This document shows positions 7,719-16,773 of a stretch of 52,093 nt of DNA, in pieces (position 1 is the stretch's first letter; the number at the start of each line of letters is the position of its first letter). The DNA is taken from assembly GCA_903884265.1 (NCBI GenBank), contig CAISEG010000056.1:1-52093 (forward strand). The letters run 5' to 3'. The DNA is from an uncultured Anaerolineales bacterium (GTDB lineage: Bacteria > Chloroflexota > Anaerolineae > Anaerolineales > Villigracilaceae). The notes under the pieces were generated by a model. It did not search any database. It saw only the letters and a list, made by a program, of their open reading frames with translations, and was not told the origin of the DNA. The position numbers and the translations under genes were made by a program.

Positions 7719-8945
7719 ATGAAAATTCGCTCCATCACCTACTTCTGCAATCCCGGCTGGCCGTTGGACGGGAAAAAGCTCCAAGCGGCCGGAACGTTCC
7801 TCGCCGAGGCCAAAACCAATTTCGAGGCGGCCGGCTACGAGGTCCAGTCGACGCGGCTGGCAACAACCCCATTCCCGTTCTTACTCGGTGCAGAAAAGAT
7901 ATTCGAAACCCCGCGGTTGGCTGCAGAAATGAGCCGGATTCTGCCAGAAATCGGCATCGCCTATGCTGCCCTCGGTCCAGCCGTGCCGAGCATTCCTGAT
8001 AGTTACCAGGTTCTCCCCAATTCAATCGACGTCTCAAAAAATATCTTTTTTTCCGGGATCATGGCAGACGCAAAGCGCGGTATCTCTCTCATGGCAATCA
8101 ATGCCTGCGCGGATGTGATCGTCCAGATCGCCAAGCTCGACCCAAACGGGTTTGCCAACCTAAATTTCGCCGCCCTAGCGAACGTGCCGCCCGGGACACC
8201 TTTCTTCCCGGCTGCTTATCACGACGGGAAAGAACCAGTGTTTGCACTTGCCATGGAAGCTGCAGACGTGGCCGTAGAGGCTTTTGAAAACGCGGAAACG
8301 ATCGAGGCTGGCCGGGACGCCATGATCGCAACATTGGAAGAAAACAGCAAAACCCTGGCGAAAATTGCCGACATTTTAAAGTTTAAATACCTGGTCAAAT
8401 TTGCCGGGATTGACTATTCCCTAGCCCCATTCCCGATAGCAACCCGCTCCCTGGGAGCGGCCTTTGAACGGATGGGTGTGCCGAAGGTGGGTCTGCACGG
8501 ATCGCTGGCGGCGGCAGCCATCCTGGCTGATGCGGTCGACCGGGCGCGCTTCCCACGGGCCGGGTTTTCCGGCTTGATGATGCCCGTACTGGAAGACGCC
8601 GTGCTTGCCGAACGCGCCGCCGAGGGGAGGCTGACCGTCAAAGACCTTCTGCTTTATTCCGCTGTGTGCGGTACCGGCCTTGACACCGTGCCTGTGCCAG
8701 GAGACGTGACATCTGGTCAGATCGCGGCAGTCCTGCTGGACATCTCCGCCCTGGCCCTGCGCCTGGACAAACCTCTTACGGCGCGGCTGATGCCGGTCCC
8801 AGGCAAACAGGCAGGTGACATCACCAGTTTCGATTTCGGCTATTTCGCCAACAGCCGGGTGATGGCACTGAAGGCAGAACCGCTTGAGAAGGCGCTGGGA
8901 GGGAAGGAAACATTCCTGTTGGAAAAAAGAGGTCATTTACCGTAA
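7719..8945 (+). CDS. DUF711 family protein
   Basis: MKIRSITYFCNPGWPLDGKKLQAAGTFL...; SFDFGYFANSRVM. Confidence 0.75.
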   Translation: MKIRSITYFCNPGWPLDGKKLQAAGTFLAEAKTNFEAAGYEVQSTRLATTPFPFLLGAEKIFETPRLAAEMSRILPEIGIAYAALGPAVPSIPDSYQVLPNSIDVSKNIFFSGIMADAKRGISLMAINACADVIVQIAKLDPNGFANLNFAALANVPPGTPFFPAAYHDGKEPVFALAMEAADVAVEAFENAETIEAGRDAMIATLEENSKTLAKIADILKFKYLVKFAGIDYSLAPFPIATRSLGAAFERMGVPKVGLHGSLAAAAILADAVDRARFPRAGFSGLMMPVLEDAVLAERAAEGRLTVKDLLLYSAVCGTGLDTVPVPGDVTSGQIAAVLLDISALALRLDKPLTARLMPVPGKQAGDITSFDFGYFANSRVMALKAEPLEKALGGKETFLLEKRGHLP

Positions 8946-8954
8946 AAGAAAAAA

Positions 8955-8980
8955 GGTGGACGCGCAGCTTCGCTTCCACC
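8955..8980 (-). terminator. Terminator of the ArsR/DUF2087 operon (minus strand)
   Basis: GGTGGA...TCCACC stem followed on the minus strand by TTTTTTCTTTT. Confidence 0.65.
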
Positions 8981-8997
8981 GTTCTCTCCTTTCCGTG

Positions 8998-9558
8998 CTA
9001 TATCCTCCAATATTCTCCCCCTCCCGCTTCGCGTTCCATCAATTTTGCTCCGACCAATTCCCGCCGCAGGGAGGCGGTGTCTTCATGGAAGCGGGACAAG
9101 ATTTCATTGACCTGTTTCTCGCTGTATCTTTTCCCGAGTTCAAAATCGCGCACCACATACCGCAGGATGGCTTCCAGTTTTTTACGCTGGGCGGGGATCT
9201 CTTTCAGGCTGCCATCCGGGCGTGTGAAATCACCGATCACTTTGCGGTCATAGCCATCCACATCCACCCCGGCGGCCACGGAGACCAGGTTGGTATGCGA
9301 AAAAAGCAGGCGCGTTTTCTGCAAGGCCTTTTCTTCCAACCGGTAGATACTATAGTAGCCTTCGGCGCGGGCCGACACCAGTCCCACCTGAGCCAACCTG
9401 GAAAGGTGGTGGGAAACTGTGGAGGCTTTCAGCCCCAGCACGGCGGCTAGTTCCCCACCGCTGTACGGACGCTGCGCCAACAGACCGACTATCTTCAACC
9501 GGTTGGCATCTGCAAGGACCTTGAAAAAAGCGACCAGTTCTTCGTTTTCTATGCTCAT
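8998..9558 (-). CDS. ArsR-type winged-helix regulator with DUF2087 domain (copy 1)
   Basis: FFKVLADANRLKIVGLLAQRPYSGGELAAVLGLKASTVSHHLSRL; YSEKQVNEILSRFHEDTASLRRELVGAKLMEREAGGGEYWRI. Confidence 0.88.
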   Translation of the reverse strand: MSIENEELVAFFKVLADANRLKIVGLLAQRPYSGGELAAVLGLKASTVSHHLSRLAQVGLVSARAEGYYSIYRLEEKALQKTRLLFSHTNLVSVAAGVDVDGYDRKVIGDFTRPDGSLKEIPAQRKKLEAILRYVVRDFELGKRYSEKQVNEILSRFHEDTASLRRELVGAKLMEREAGGGEYWRI

Positions 9559-10136
9559 TCCGGCCTCCCGTCGACAGGCTCAGGACAACGCCAATATTTT
9601 GACCCATCGCGTTCACGAGCCAGCATCCCAACGTCGACCAGGTCGCGCCGCAACCCGGCGACATCCTCGTTATTGCGAAGGAGGATGGAATTGACTTCCA
9701 TCTCGGTGTAGAATGTGCCGGGTTCAAATGCGGCCAGAATGTACTCCAAAACAATACGAAACTTATCAGCCTGGGTTCTGGAGTTGGGTACCTGCCGGAT
9801 GGTCCCATCCGAATTCAGGAACCTTGCCAGGATCTTTTGCTGGTCTTTTACCAGATCCGGTTTGGATCCATAAGCCGAGTGTTTGCCTTCGAACTGGCGG
9901 CGGGCAAGTGTCTCCAACCCATTTGTATCCAGTTCGAATATCTCGCCCTTTTTGTGCACCAGGCCGACGAATTCCAAAAAAGCCAGGTGTTTGAACACTT
10001 GGCGGGTGGGCAGGGATAAACCTTCGGTGATGTCTGCCAAGCGCGTCGGTCTCTGGGCTAACATGCCGACGATCTTCAACCGGTCAGCATGAGCCAAGGC
10101 TTTAACAAAGTCAAGTATTTCGTGGTTATCTGCCAT
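9555..10136 (-). CDS. ArsR-type winged-helix regulator with DUF2087 domain (copy 2, promoter-proximal)
   Basis: ALAHADRLKIVGMLAQRPTRLADITEGLSLPTRQVFKHLAFLE; FYTEMEVNSILLRNNEDVAGLRRDLVDVGMLARERDGSKYWRC; 4-bp overlap with the next gene. Confidence 0.88.
   Translation of the reverse strand: MADNHEILDFVKALAHADRLKIVGMLAQRPTRLADITEGLSLPTRQVFKHLAFLEFVGLVHKKGEIFELDTNGLETLARRQFEGKHSAYGSKPDLVKDQQKILARFLNSDGTIRQVPNSRTQADKFRIVLEYILAAFEPGTFYTEMEVNSILLRNNEDVAGLRRDLVDVGMLARERDGSKYWRCPEPVDGRPE
9571..9587. repeat. Dispersed-type repeat sequence TCGACAGGCTCAGGACA inside the 3' end of the upstream DUF2087 gene
   Basis: Matches a short sequence recalled as widespread in environmental genomes; encodes the non-homologous tail PEPVDGRPE. 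Confidence 0.5.
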
Positions 10137-10143
10137 AGTTTCA

Positions 10144-10189
10144 CCTCGATAAAATCAATTCGATACATATCGAATTGATTTTATCGAGG
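10144..10189. promoter_or_regulatory. 46-bp perfect palindrome (22-2-22), putative operator of the ArsR/DUF2087 operon
   Basis: CCTCGATAAAATCAATTCGATA-CA-TATCGAATTGATTTTATCGAGG; overlaps the -10 (TAAAAT 10183-10178) and the SD (GAGG 10147-10144). Confidence 0.8.
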
Positions 10190-10206
10190 GAATTTTATCC
10201 TGTCAA
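10178..10206 (-). promoter_or_regulatory. Promoter of the ArsR/DUF2087 operon (TTGACA-N17-TAAAAT)
   Basis: Consensus -35 at 10206-10201, -10 inside the palindrome's outer arm. Confidence 0.7.
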
Positions 10207-10339
10207 GAGCGATGCACTCATAGCGGGCTTTCCCTAAGGTTGCAAGCCCGGTAATCTACACCCTCTGACTCCAGCCCCAAGGCCAGGCTTCGGGGTCTCT
10301 TGGTGCCGAAACTGTCGATGGTGGTTTGAAGCCGATCCC

Positions 10340-10376
10340 GGGTATTGGAGGGCGCTGAATGCGCCCTCCAATACCC
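10340..10376. repeat. Long inverted repeat in the ilvE upstream region
   Basis: GGGTATTGGAGGGCGC-TGAAT-GCGCCCTCCAATACCC, 16-bp perfect arms, no T-tract. Confidence 0.7.
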
Positions 10377-10489
10377 CAAACCCAAGTTCATGTAAACCGA
10401 TGCGTCCCCATTCAAACACGCGCAGGTTTCAGGCCTGTGAAGAGGCGGTATAATGGCCGCACCCAATTCCATATCAAGGAGGATTGTCT

Positions 10490-11407
10490 GTGGATCTACC
10501 CAAGAATGCGTATTTCCAGGGCAAAATCGTCCCCTATTCCGAGGCGAGAGTCGGAGTCGCCACGCACGCACTTAATTACGGCACGGCCGTTTTCGGAGGC
10601 ATGCGCGGTTACTGGAACGAAGAGAAGGAACGCCTCTTTGTTTTTCGTCCTCTGGACCACTACCGTCGCTTCCTGAATTCGTGCCGGATAATGTGCATGG
10701 AATTCGGACAAACGCCCGAAAGCCTGACCGACCTGACCCTCGAACTGCTACGCCGGGATTCCTACCGGCAGGACATTTACATCCGACCGCTGGCTTATAA
10801 ATCGGAGGAAGGGATTGGTGTACGCCTGCACGACCTGAAAGAGGATCTGACCATTTTCGCCATGCCTTTCGGCCAGTATATTAAGAACGACACTAACGCC
10901 CACGTGACCATTTCTTCATGGCGACGCATTGACGATAACATGATCCCGGCACGCGGCAAGATCAGCGGCGCATATGCCAGTTCGGCGCTGATCAAGACCG
11001 ATGCGGCCCAGGCCGGTTTTGATGAAGCACTGGTGTTGACCCAGGAAGGCCACTTGACCGAGGGCAGTGCCATGAATATCTTCATGGTGCGTGACGGAAT
11101 CCTGGTCACCCCGCCGATCACGGACAACATCCTGGAAGGCATCACCCGCCGTTCGGTGATGGAACTGGCCAGGAACGAGCTGGGGCTGACGGTAGTCGAA
11201 CGCCCTATTGACCGCACAGAAGTCTACATCTGTGAAGAGTTGTTCCTGACCGGTACCGCCGCGCAGGTAACCGTGGTAACAAAGGTGGATTACCGGCCGA
11301 TCGGAAAAGGTCTGATGGGACCCATTGCCGGGAAGTTGCGCGAATTGTTCCTGGAGGTCGTGCGAGGCAAGAATCCGAAATACGCTCACTGGAATACGGT
11401 GGTCTAG
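10490..11407 (+). CDS. ilvE: Branched-chain amino acid aminotransferase (class IV PLP), GTG start
   Basis: VDLPKNAYFQGKIVPYSEARVGVATHALNYGTAVFGGMRGYWN; GHLTEGSAMNIFMVRDGILVTPPITDNILEGITR; SD AAGGAGG. Confidence 0.88.
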   Translation: MDLPKNAYFQGKIVPYSEARVGVATHALNYGTAVFGGMRGYWNEEKERLFVFRPLDHYRRFLNSCRIMCMEFGQTPESLTDLTLELLRRDSYRQDIYIRPLAYKSEEGIGVRLHDLKEDLTIFAMPFGQYIKNDTNAHVTISSWRRIDDNMIPARGKISGAYASSALIKTDAAQAGFDEALVLTQEGHLTEGSAMNIFMVRDGILVTPPITDNILEGITRRSVMELARNELGLTVVERPIDRTEVYICEELFLTGTAAQVTVVTKVDYRPIGKGLMGPIAGKLRELFLEVVRGKNPKYAHWNTVV

Positions 11408-11436
11408 GCTGCAATTTAGCACCTAAAGAATTAAAA

Positions 11437-11463
11437 AGAACGCGACCGACAAGCCGCGTTCTT
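11437..11463. terminator. Bidirectional terminator between convergent genes
   Basis: AAGAACGCG...CGCGTTCTT with A-tract and T-tract on either side. Confidence 0.7.
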
Positions 11464-11481
11464 CCTTTTTAATCAATTTCC

Positions 11482-12219
11482 TTAGCGGGTTTTGGTGAAG
11501 ACCACCATGACAAGATTTTGAGTGCAATCCGTCTTCGTATCAAAATAGACCTTGTTGGTCAATTGTTTGCCAGCGTTATCTAACAGCTGGATCCAGAGCG
11601 TCTGGGTCGAGGCGACCGGGTGGTCACCGAGGATAAATTCAAAACCGGATGGGCCAACCGTGGTGGCAAGCCCGCTCAAAGTCATGTAACTGATCGCCGT
11701 ACCTTCCAAAGTGCCGCCCAGTTGAATCTGTTGGGAAAGTAACGCTTTGCCATCAGTGCCAAACACCTTTCCAGCTACGCCGATCCAAGCACATTTTTTA
11801 TCGGGATGGAGGGTTGTACTCGCTACATATGTAATAACCACCGATGCCGGCATGGGAGTGGGAGTAATGGTTGGCTCGAGTGTAACGGTGGGGGTAGATG
11901 TAACGGACGGGGTTATCATTTGAGGAAGCAATGTCCACGTGGGGGCTTTGGTGCGGGAGGCCACAGGTTGGATCGTCGGGGTAAAGGTCCATGTGGACTC
12001 CAAGGGAATGATGGTGCTGGTGGCAGTGACCGTCTGATAGCTGGTGGGGAGCGGCGCAGGGGGGAATGGGTTGATGGGTGAGTTCGGGTTGTTGAAGATG
12101 GTCCAGAAATAATAAGCCAAGCCGCAAACACCCAGCAATACTATCAGAGTCAGGAAATTCCAAACCAGGGGTTTCCAGTTGACCTTCTTCCGTTCGGGTT
12201 TGAGCTCAAAGTTGTCCAT
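11482..12219 (-). CDS. Membrane-anchored protein with T/P-rich linker and C-terminal extracellular beta-domain
   Basis: N-terminal TM (WNFLTLIVLLGVCGLAYYFW), T/P-rich stretch, C-terminal KKCAWIGVAGKVFGTDGKALL...LWIQLLDNAGKQLTNKVYFDTKTDC. Confidence 0.65.
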   Translation of the reverse strand: MDNFELKPERKKVNWKPLVWNFLTLIVLLGVCGLAYYFWTIFNNPNSPINPFPPAPLPTSYQTVTATSTIIPLESTWTFTPTIQPVASRTKAPTWTLLPQMITPSVTSTPTVTLEPTITPTPMPASVVITYVASTTLHPDKKCAWIGVAGKVFGTDGKALLSQQIQLGGTLEGTAISYMTLSGLATTVGPSGFEFILGDHPVASTQTLWIQLLDNAGKQLTNKVYFDTKTDCTQNLVMVVFTKTR

Positions 12220-12249
12220 AAATCCTTCTCCCATTCCACACAAGCCACA

Positions 12250-13131
12250 TCAGGGTGCGTAGAGAATTGTACTCTCATTCCGGCGCTGGGTCAGCCAGCT
12301 TTGCACAGCGCGTTCCTGCATGGTCAACAGGGCATCTGGCGAAACCAGGCGGGCTGGGTCACGTTCCACAACATACAGGATATGATAGACAGTGCCATCC
12401 TGTATGATCGCACTGTACTGGCCAGGCTGAAGGGCAAATGCCGCTTCTTCAATCGCCGAGGAAGGAAGGTAGCCGCGCGGGAACCAGCCTAATTCGCCTT
12501 TTGTCACCGGTTCATACTGGGCAGCCAGATCAGAGAAATCCCATCCAGCCTGTAAAAAACCGAGTGCCTGTTGTGCATCTCCTGAATTATAGAGCAAAAT
12601 CTGTTTCACGTGTACCTGCTCAGCGGTGCCGGGGACAGAGGCAGCAATCCGGTCGCGCATCCAAGCAGCGCCTATCTGGCGGCGCAAGGAGGAGCGAAAA
12701 TCTGCATCAGTGTACCCATGCACCGATTCCCAGCCCCCCAACCCATCCGCCCCACCCAACTGGGCGGTCAAAGCGTCAATCCGACTCTGGACTGTTGCGT
12801 CGTCGACCACAAAACCAGAGGCAACCGCGCCCTGCTCGAGCAAAAGAGTGTCGACAAAATCGTTCGACACAGCCTGGGCAGCGGTCTCAAGGGTAACAGT
12901 ATTTCCCAAACCAGCTTGAGCCTGCTGATAACGAGCCAGTTCGGCCTCGAACTCAGAGGCGGTAACACCTTCTCCGTTGACGCTGACCGCGAGCGGGATC
13001 GGAGTTTCGGTCGGTGTTGGAATGGGTGTAGAGGTCGGAACGGGTCCGAGAGTCTGACCGCAGGCTGCAAGCGCCAAGGCCAGGAGAATTATTATGGGAG
13101 CAAGGAACTTATTCAGCAATGAATGAGCCAT
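12250..13131 (-). CDS. Lipoprotein SurA/PrsA-like parvulin-type peptidyl-prolyl isomerase
   Basis: Lipobox LALAACGQ, T/P linker, SurA_N-like helix region, VHVKQILLYNSGDAQQALGFLQAGWDFSDLAAQYEPVTKGELGWFPRGYL. Confidence 0.8.
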   Translation of the reverse strand: MAHSLLNKFLAPIIILLALALAACGQTLGPVPTSTPIPTPTETPIPLAVSVNGEGVTASEFEAELARYQQAQAGLGNTVTLETAAQAVSNDFVDTLLLEQGAVASGFVVDDATVQSRIDALTAQLGGADGLGGWESVHGYTDADFRSSLRRQIGAAWMRDRIAASVPGTAEQVHVKQILLYNSGDAQQALGFLQAGWDFSDLAAQYEPVTKGELGWFPRGYLPSSAIEEAAFALQPGQYSAIIQDGTVYHILYVVERDPARLVSPDALLTMQERAVQSWLTQRRNESTILYAP

Positions 13132-13159
13132 TTGCAAGATTATACCAATTAATAAAAAA

Positions 13160-13186
13160 TAGGGGCACGGCGACGCCGTGCCCCTA
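13160..13186 (-). terminator. groEL terminator built from a GC-rich palindrome
   Basis: TAGGGGCACGGCG-T-CGCCGTGCCCCTA followed on the minus strand by TTTTTTATTAATT. Confidence 0.8.
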
Positions 13187-13200
13187 CCGGGTTACACGAT

Positions 13201-14844
13201 CTAATAATCCATTCCACCGCCGCCAGGGGGCATTGGGGAGGGTTTATCTTTTTCGGGGACATCGGTGACGAGGCACTCGGTGGTCAGGATCATGGCGGCA
13301 ATGGAGGCCGCGTTCTCGAGAGCACCGCGCACGACCTTCAGCGGGTCAATCACGCCAGCCTTGAGCATATCGACGTATTCGCCAGTGATGACATTATAGC
13401 CGAGGTGTTTGTTGCCTTGTTCCTTGGCGAGGCGACGGACGTTCTCGATGATGACCGCACCATCCTGACCGGCATTCTCAGCCAGCTTACGGATGGGGGC
13501 TTCTAGCGCCTTGCGGACGATGGCAACGCCAATGCTTTCATCGTCGCCGGTCATCTTGACCTTGTCGAGGGCTGCGACTGCGTTGATGAAGACAATCTCA
13601 CCACCGGGGACGATGCCTTCTTCAATGGCAGCGCGAGTGGCAGAGAGTGCGTCTTCGACGCGGTGCTTCTTCTCTTTGAGTTCAGTCTCTGTGGCAGCGC
13701 CAACACGGATGATGGCAACACCGCCAGAGAGTTTGGCCAAACGCTCCTGGAGTTTCTCTTTGTCGTAATCGCTGGTGCTCTTGTCAATCTCAACGCGGAT
13801 CTGCTCGATGCGGCCCTTGATCTGGGAAGAGTCGCCCTTGCCACCGACGATCGTGGTGTTATCCTTGTCGGTGACGACTTTCTCGGCCCGGCCGAGGTCT
13901 TCCAGGGTGGTGGTCTCAAGCTTTCGGCCAGTCTCTTCTGAGATAACCTGACCACCGGTCAGGGCAGCGATATCCTGCATCATAGCCTTGCGGCGATCGC
14001 CAAAGCCCGGGGCCTTAACGGCCAAGACGTTGAGCATGCCCCGCAATTTGTTCAGCACGAGGGTGGCCAGGGCTTCGCCGTCAATATCCTCGGCGATGAT
14101 GACCAGGTCGCGCTTGCCAATCTGGACGAGTTTTTCCAGAACCGGGACGATGTCTTGGGCAGCGGAAATTTTCTTGTCGTAGATGAGGATGTAAGGCTCA
14201 GGGATGACCGCTTCCATGTGTTCAGAGTCGGTGATGAAATAGGCCGAGATATAACCGCGGTCGAACTGCATCCCTTCCACATACTCGGTCTCGAATTGCA
14301 GAGACTTTGACTCTTCAACCGTGATGACGCCATCCTTACCAACCTTATCCATCACATCGGCAATCAGTTTGCCGATCTCGGGGTCAGCAGCAGAGTTGGT
14401 GGCAACAGAGGCGATTTCTTCCTTGGTCTCGATCTTTTGGGCCATTTTGCGCAGGGCATTGACAACCGCTTCCACGCCCTGGCTGATGCCAAGTTTAAGG
14501 CGCATCGGGTTGGCACCCGCGGCCAGATTCTTCAAGCCTTCAGAGACGATCGCGTGGGCCAGCACGGTGGACGTGGTGGTACCATCGCCAGCGATGTCAT
14601 TGGTTTTGGTGGCGGCTTCCTTGAGAAGTTGTGCACCCATATTTGCAAATGGGTCTTCCAGTTCGATCTCCTTGGCAACCGTCACGCCGTCGTGGGTGAT
14701 GGTGGGGGAGCCAAACTTTCGATCCAAAGCCACGTTGCGGCCCTTAGGGCCAAGGGTGGTGCCAACAGCGTTGGCAACCACGTCAATACCTTGCTGAAGA
14801 CGCCGGCGGGCGTCTTCGGAAAAGACGAGTTGTTTTGCAGCCAT
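13201..14844 (-). CDS. groEL: 60 kDa chaperonin GroEL
   Basis: [91 protein letters not shown]. Confidence 0.98.
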   Translation of the reverse strand: MAAKQLVFSEDARRRLQQGIDVVANAVGTTLGPKGRNVALDRKFGSPTITHDGVTVAKEIELEDPFANMGAQLLKEAATKTNDIAGDGTTTSTVLAHAIVSEGLKNLAAGANPMRLKLGISQGVEAVVNALRKMAQKIETKEEIASVATNSAADPEIGKLIADVMDKVGKDGVITVEESKSLQFETEYVEGMQFDRGYISAYFITDSEHMEAVIPEPYILIYDKKISAAQDIVPVLEKLVQIGKRDLVIIAEDIDGEALATLVLNKLRGMLNVLAVKAPGFGDRRKAMMQDIAALTGGQVISEETGRKLETTTLEDLGRAEKVVTDKDNTTIVGGKGDSSQIKGRIEQIRVEIDKSTSDYDKEKLQERLAKLSGGVAIIRVGAATETELKEKKHRVEDALSATRAAIEEGIVPGGEIVFINAVAALDKVKMTGDDESIGVAIVRKALEAPIRKLAENAGQDGAVIIENVRRLAKEQGNKHLGYNVITGEYVDMLKAGVIDPLKVVRGALENAASIAAMILTTECLVTDVPEKDKPSPMPPGGGGMDY

Positions 14845-14865
14845 ATTACATTCCTCCAAATCAGA

Positions 14866-15162
14866 TTATTTACTAACAATGGCGAGGATGTCGCTCTCGC
14901 GCAGGATGATCAATTTCTTGGCATCCACTTTGATTTCCGTGCCGGAATACTTGGCGTACAAGACTTTGTCGCCGACAGATACGTCCATGGCGATACGCTT
15001 TCCATCATCGTCGCGGTCGCCAGGGCCGATCGCCAAAACTTTGCCCTGCTGGGGTTTTTCTTTGGCCGTTTCGGGGAGCACGATGCCGCCCGGTGTGATG
15101 TCATCTTGCTCGATTGGATCGATCACCACACGACTGCCCAAGGGTTTGAGATTAAGTGCCAT
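14866..15162 (-). CDS. groES: 10 kDa co-chaperonin GroES
   Basis: [48 protein letters not shown]. Confidence 0.97.
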   Translation of the reverse strand: MALNLKPLGSRVVIDPIEQDDITPGGIVLPETAKEKPQQGKVLAIGPGDRDDDGKRIAMDVSVGDKVLYAKYSGTEIKVDAKKLIILRESDILAIVSK

Positions 15163-15193
15163 ATATGCCTCCTGAATTAGTTGTTTCATCAAT

Positions 15194-15220
15194 TTAGCAC
15201 TCCAGCATGCCGAGTGCTAA
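15194..15220. promoter_or_regulatory. CIRCE element (HrcA operator)
   Basis: Perfect TTAGCACTC-N9-GAGTGCTAA. Confidence 0.97.
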
Positions 15221-15225
15221 TTCTT

Positions 15226-15254
15226 ATGATACAAGATTTCTGGATGAACGTCAA
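15226..15254 (-). promoter_or_regulatory. groESL promoter (TTGACG-N17-TATCAT)
   Basis: Near-consensus hexamers immediately upstream of CIRCE on the minus strand. Confidence 0.65.
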
Positions 15255-15321
15255 GAGGTCATTGGGCTATCTAACAAAACTCTGATAATCCCCCATTCCA
15301 AACCAACCTCAGCCTGCAAAG

Positions 15322-16773
15322 CTAAGGCCGAGGCGTATATCCCGGCGTCGGCATGGTAGCGACTGTGGAGGCCGGAGTGGTAATCGGCGAGGGTGTCTGA
15401 GTCTGTGAGGCAATAACACTGGCGCAGATGGACAGGCCATCTGAGGCATTTTGCACAATGACCTGATCAGTGGCATAAGTTTGGGTAAGCAGCGTCAGCA
15501 CCCTGACAGCCGCATCACAGTAACGGGGAGTCTGGGGAGAAAAGGCCGCCAGGACGGAGCCATAGTCCAAATAATAAGTGGCACTTCTCGGTGAAAGTAA
15601 AAGAGGAATGACTGTAACGCCAGCGTCACCTGCCGGGCAGCCATTGCGTGCCTTGCAAGATATTTCCGGCGTGCAGCCATCCACTGCACATTGCAAGGCG
15701 TATATGGCGGTTTCATAATTTCGTCCGCGTTTATAGACATTCCCCAATTGCCCATAAAGGTCGGCATTGGTCGGGTCCAATGAGACTGCTTTCTGAGCAT
15801 TCAAGGCAGCTGCAAAGAATTGGCCCATCTGGGCATATGTCTTGGCAATGGCGAGATAAGGCGATGGATCGAGGACCTTTAGTTGCTCGTTCAAGCGGAC
15901 AGCCTTGGCGTAGCTGTCCAAAGCTTGATTGTACAGGTCCGTCTGCTGGGCCCCCGGTGATGTGTTAAGAGCAAGCGTACGGTAATTATGCCCGATAGAA
16001 ACATAAAGGAATGTTAGATTCGGATTAATCAGCAGTGCCTGCTGGTATTCTTCGATCGCCTGGCTGTAATACCTGTTTGATTCAAGATAGTAAGCATAAA
16101 CCCGGTGAATATCCATCAGCTGCAGGCCAAGTTGAAGTGCAGGTTGGATATTCTGTTCAGCCTGTGTCCATTTCTGCTCGTCAATGAGGATCTCTGCATA
16201 GAAAGCCAGGGCCAATGGATTCTGGCCGTTCGAGGAGATGGCGCGCAATGCCTCCTGATCGGCTTGGATAAGAAGTTTGGCAGCTGTCTGACCGTCTGTT
16301 CGCAGGGCATCCAGGTTTGAATCAGCGTTCCAGTCCAGAACAAAGGCGCGGATGGCGAGAACATTACTGTCCTCAGGCGCGATGTTATTTGCCTGGTCCG
16401 CGGATTGCAGGGCCTCGGTCAGCCGGGTCAGGCGGTCGGTATCATTGGAAAGCAAGCGCGAGGAATAAGCCTGGATGCGCGCCAGTTCAGCGAAAGCCTC
16501 GGCATTGTTTGGATCCACTTTCGTGGCTTCCTGATAAGCCGTGATAGCGGCGGGCAAATCACCGGCGTTAAAAGAGGCTTCCCCTTCCATCACCAAGGAA
16601 TTGACCGTCCGCGTGGAAGTCGGAGTCGGGTCGAATGGATTACTAATCTCCCCTGTATGCAACCGAAGTATAAGCCAGACCCCGGCCAAAATAAACAAGG
16701 CCAAGGCAAACAGGCGATAAAGGTTCGAGGTCCGGCGCTGATTAAATAGCGCGCGGCGGCGGGTCACTTTCAT
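15322..16773 (-). CDS. TPR-repeat protein with N-terminal TM and T/P-rich C-terminal tail (copy 2)
   Basis: LFALALFILAGVWLIL; multiple TPR motifs (ASFNAGDLPAAITAYQEATKVDPNNAEAFAELARI); overlaps the upstream stop as ATGA. Confidence 0.8.
   Translation of the reverse strand: MKVTRRRALFNQRRTSNLYRLFALALFILAGVWLILRLHTGEISNPFDPTPTSTRTVNSLVMEGEASFNAGDLPAAITAYQEATKVDPNNAEAFAELARIQAYSSRLLSNDTDRLTRLTEALQSADQANNIAPEDSNVLAIRAFVLDWNADSNLDALRTDGQTAAKLLIQADQEALRAISSNGQNPLALAFYAEILIDEQKWTQAEQNIQPALQLGLQLMDIHRVYAYYLESNRYYSQAIEEYQQALLINPNLTFLYVSIGHNYRTLALNTSPGAQQTDLYNQALDSYAKAVRLNEQLKVLDPSPYLAIAKTYAQMGQFFAAALNAQKAVSLDPTNADLYGQLGNVYKRGRNYETAIYALQCAVDGCTPEISCKARNGCPAGDAGVTVIPLLLSPRSATYYLDYGSVLAAFSPQTPRYCDAAVRVLTLLTQTYATDQVIVQNASDGLSICASVIASQTQTPSPITTPASTVATMPTPGYTPRP

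Noticed and set aside
14437-15180. 247-aa plus-strand ORF antisense to groEL/groES
   Set aside because: Spans two well-supported chaperonin genes in the opposite strand; no recognisable domain
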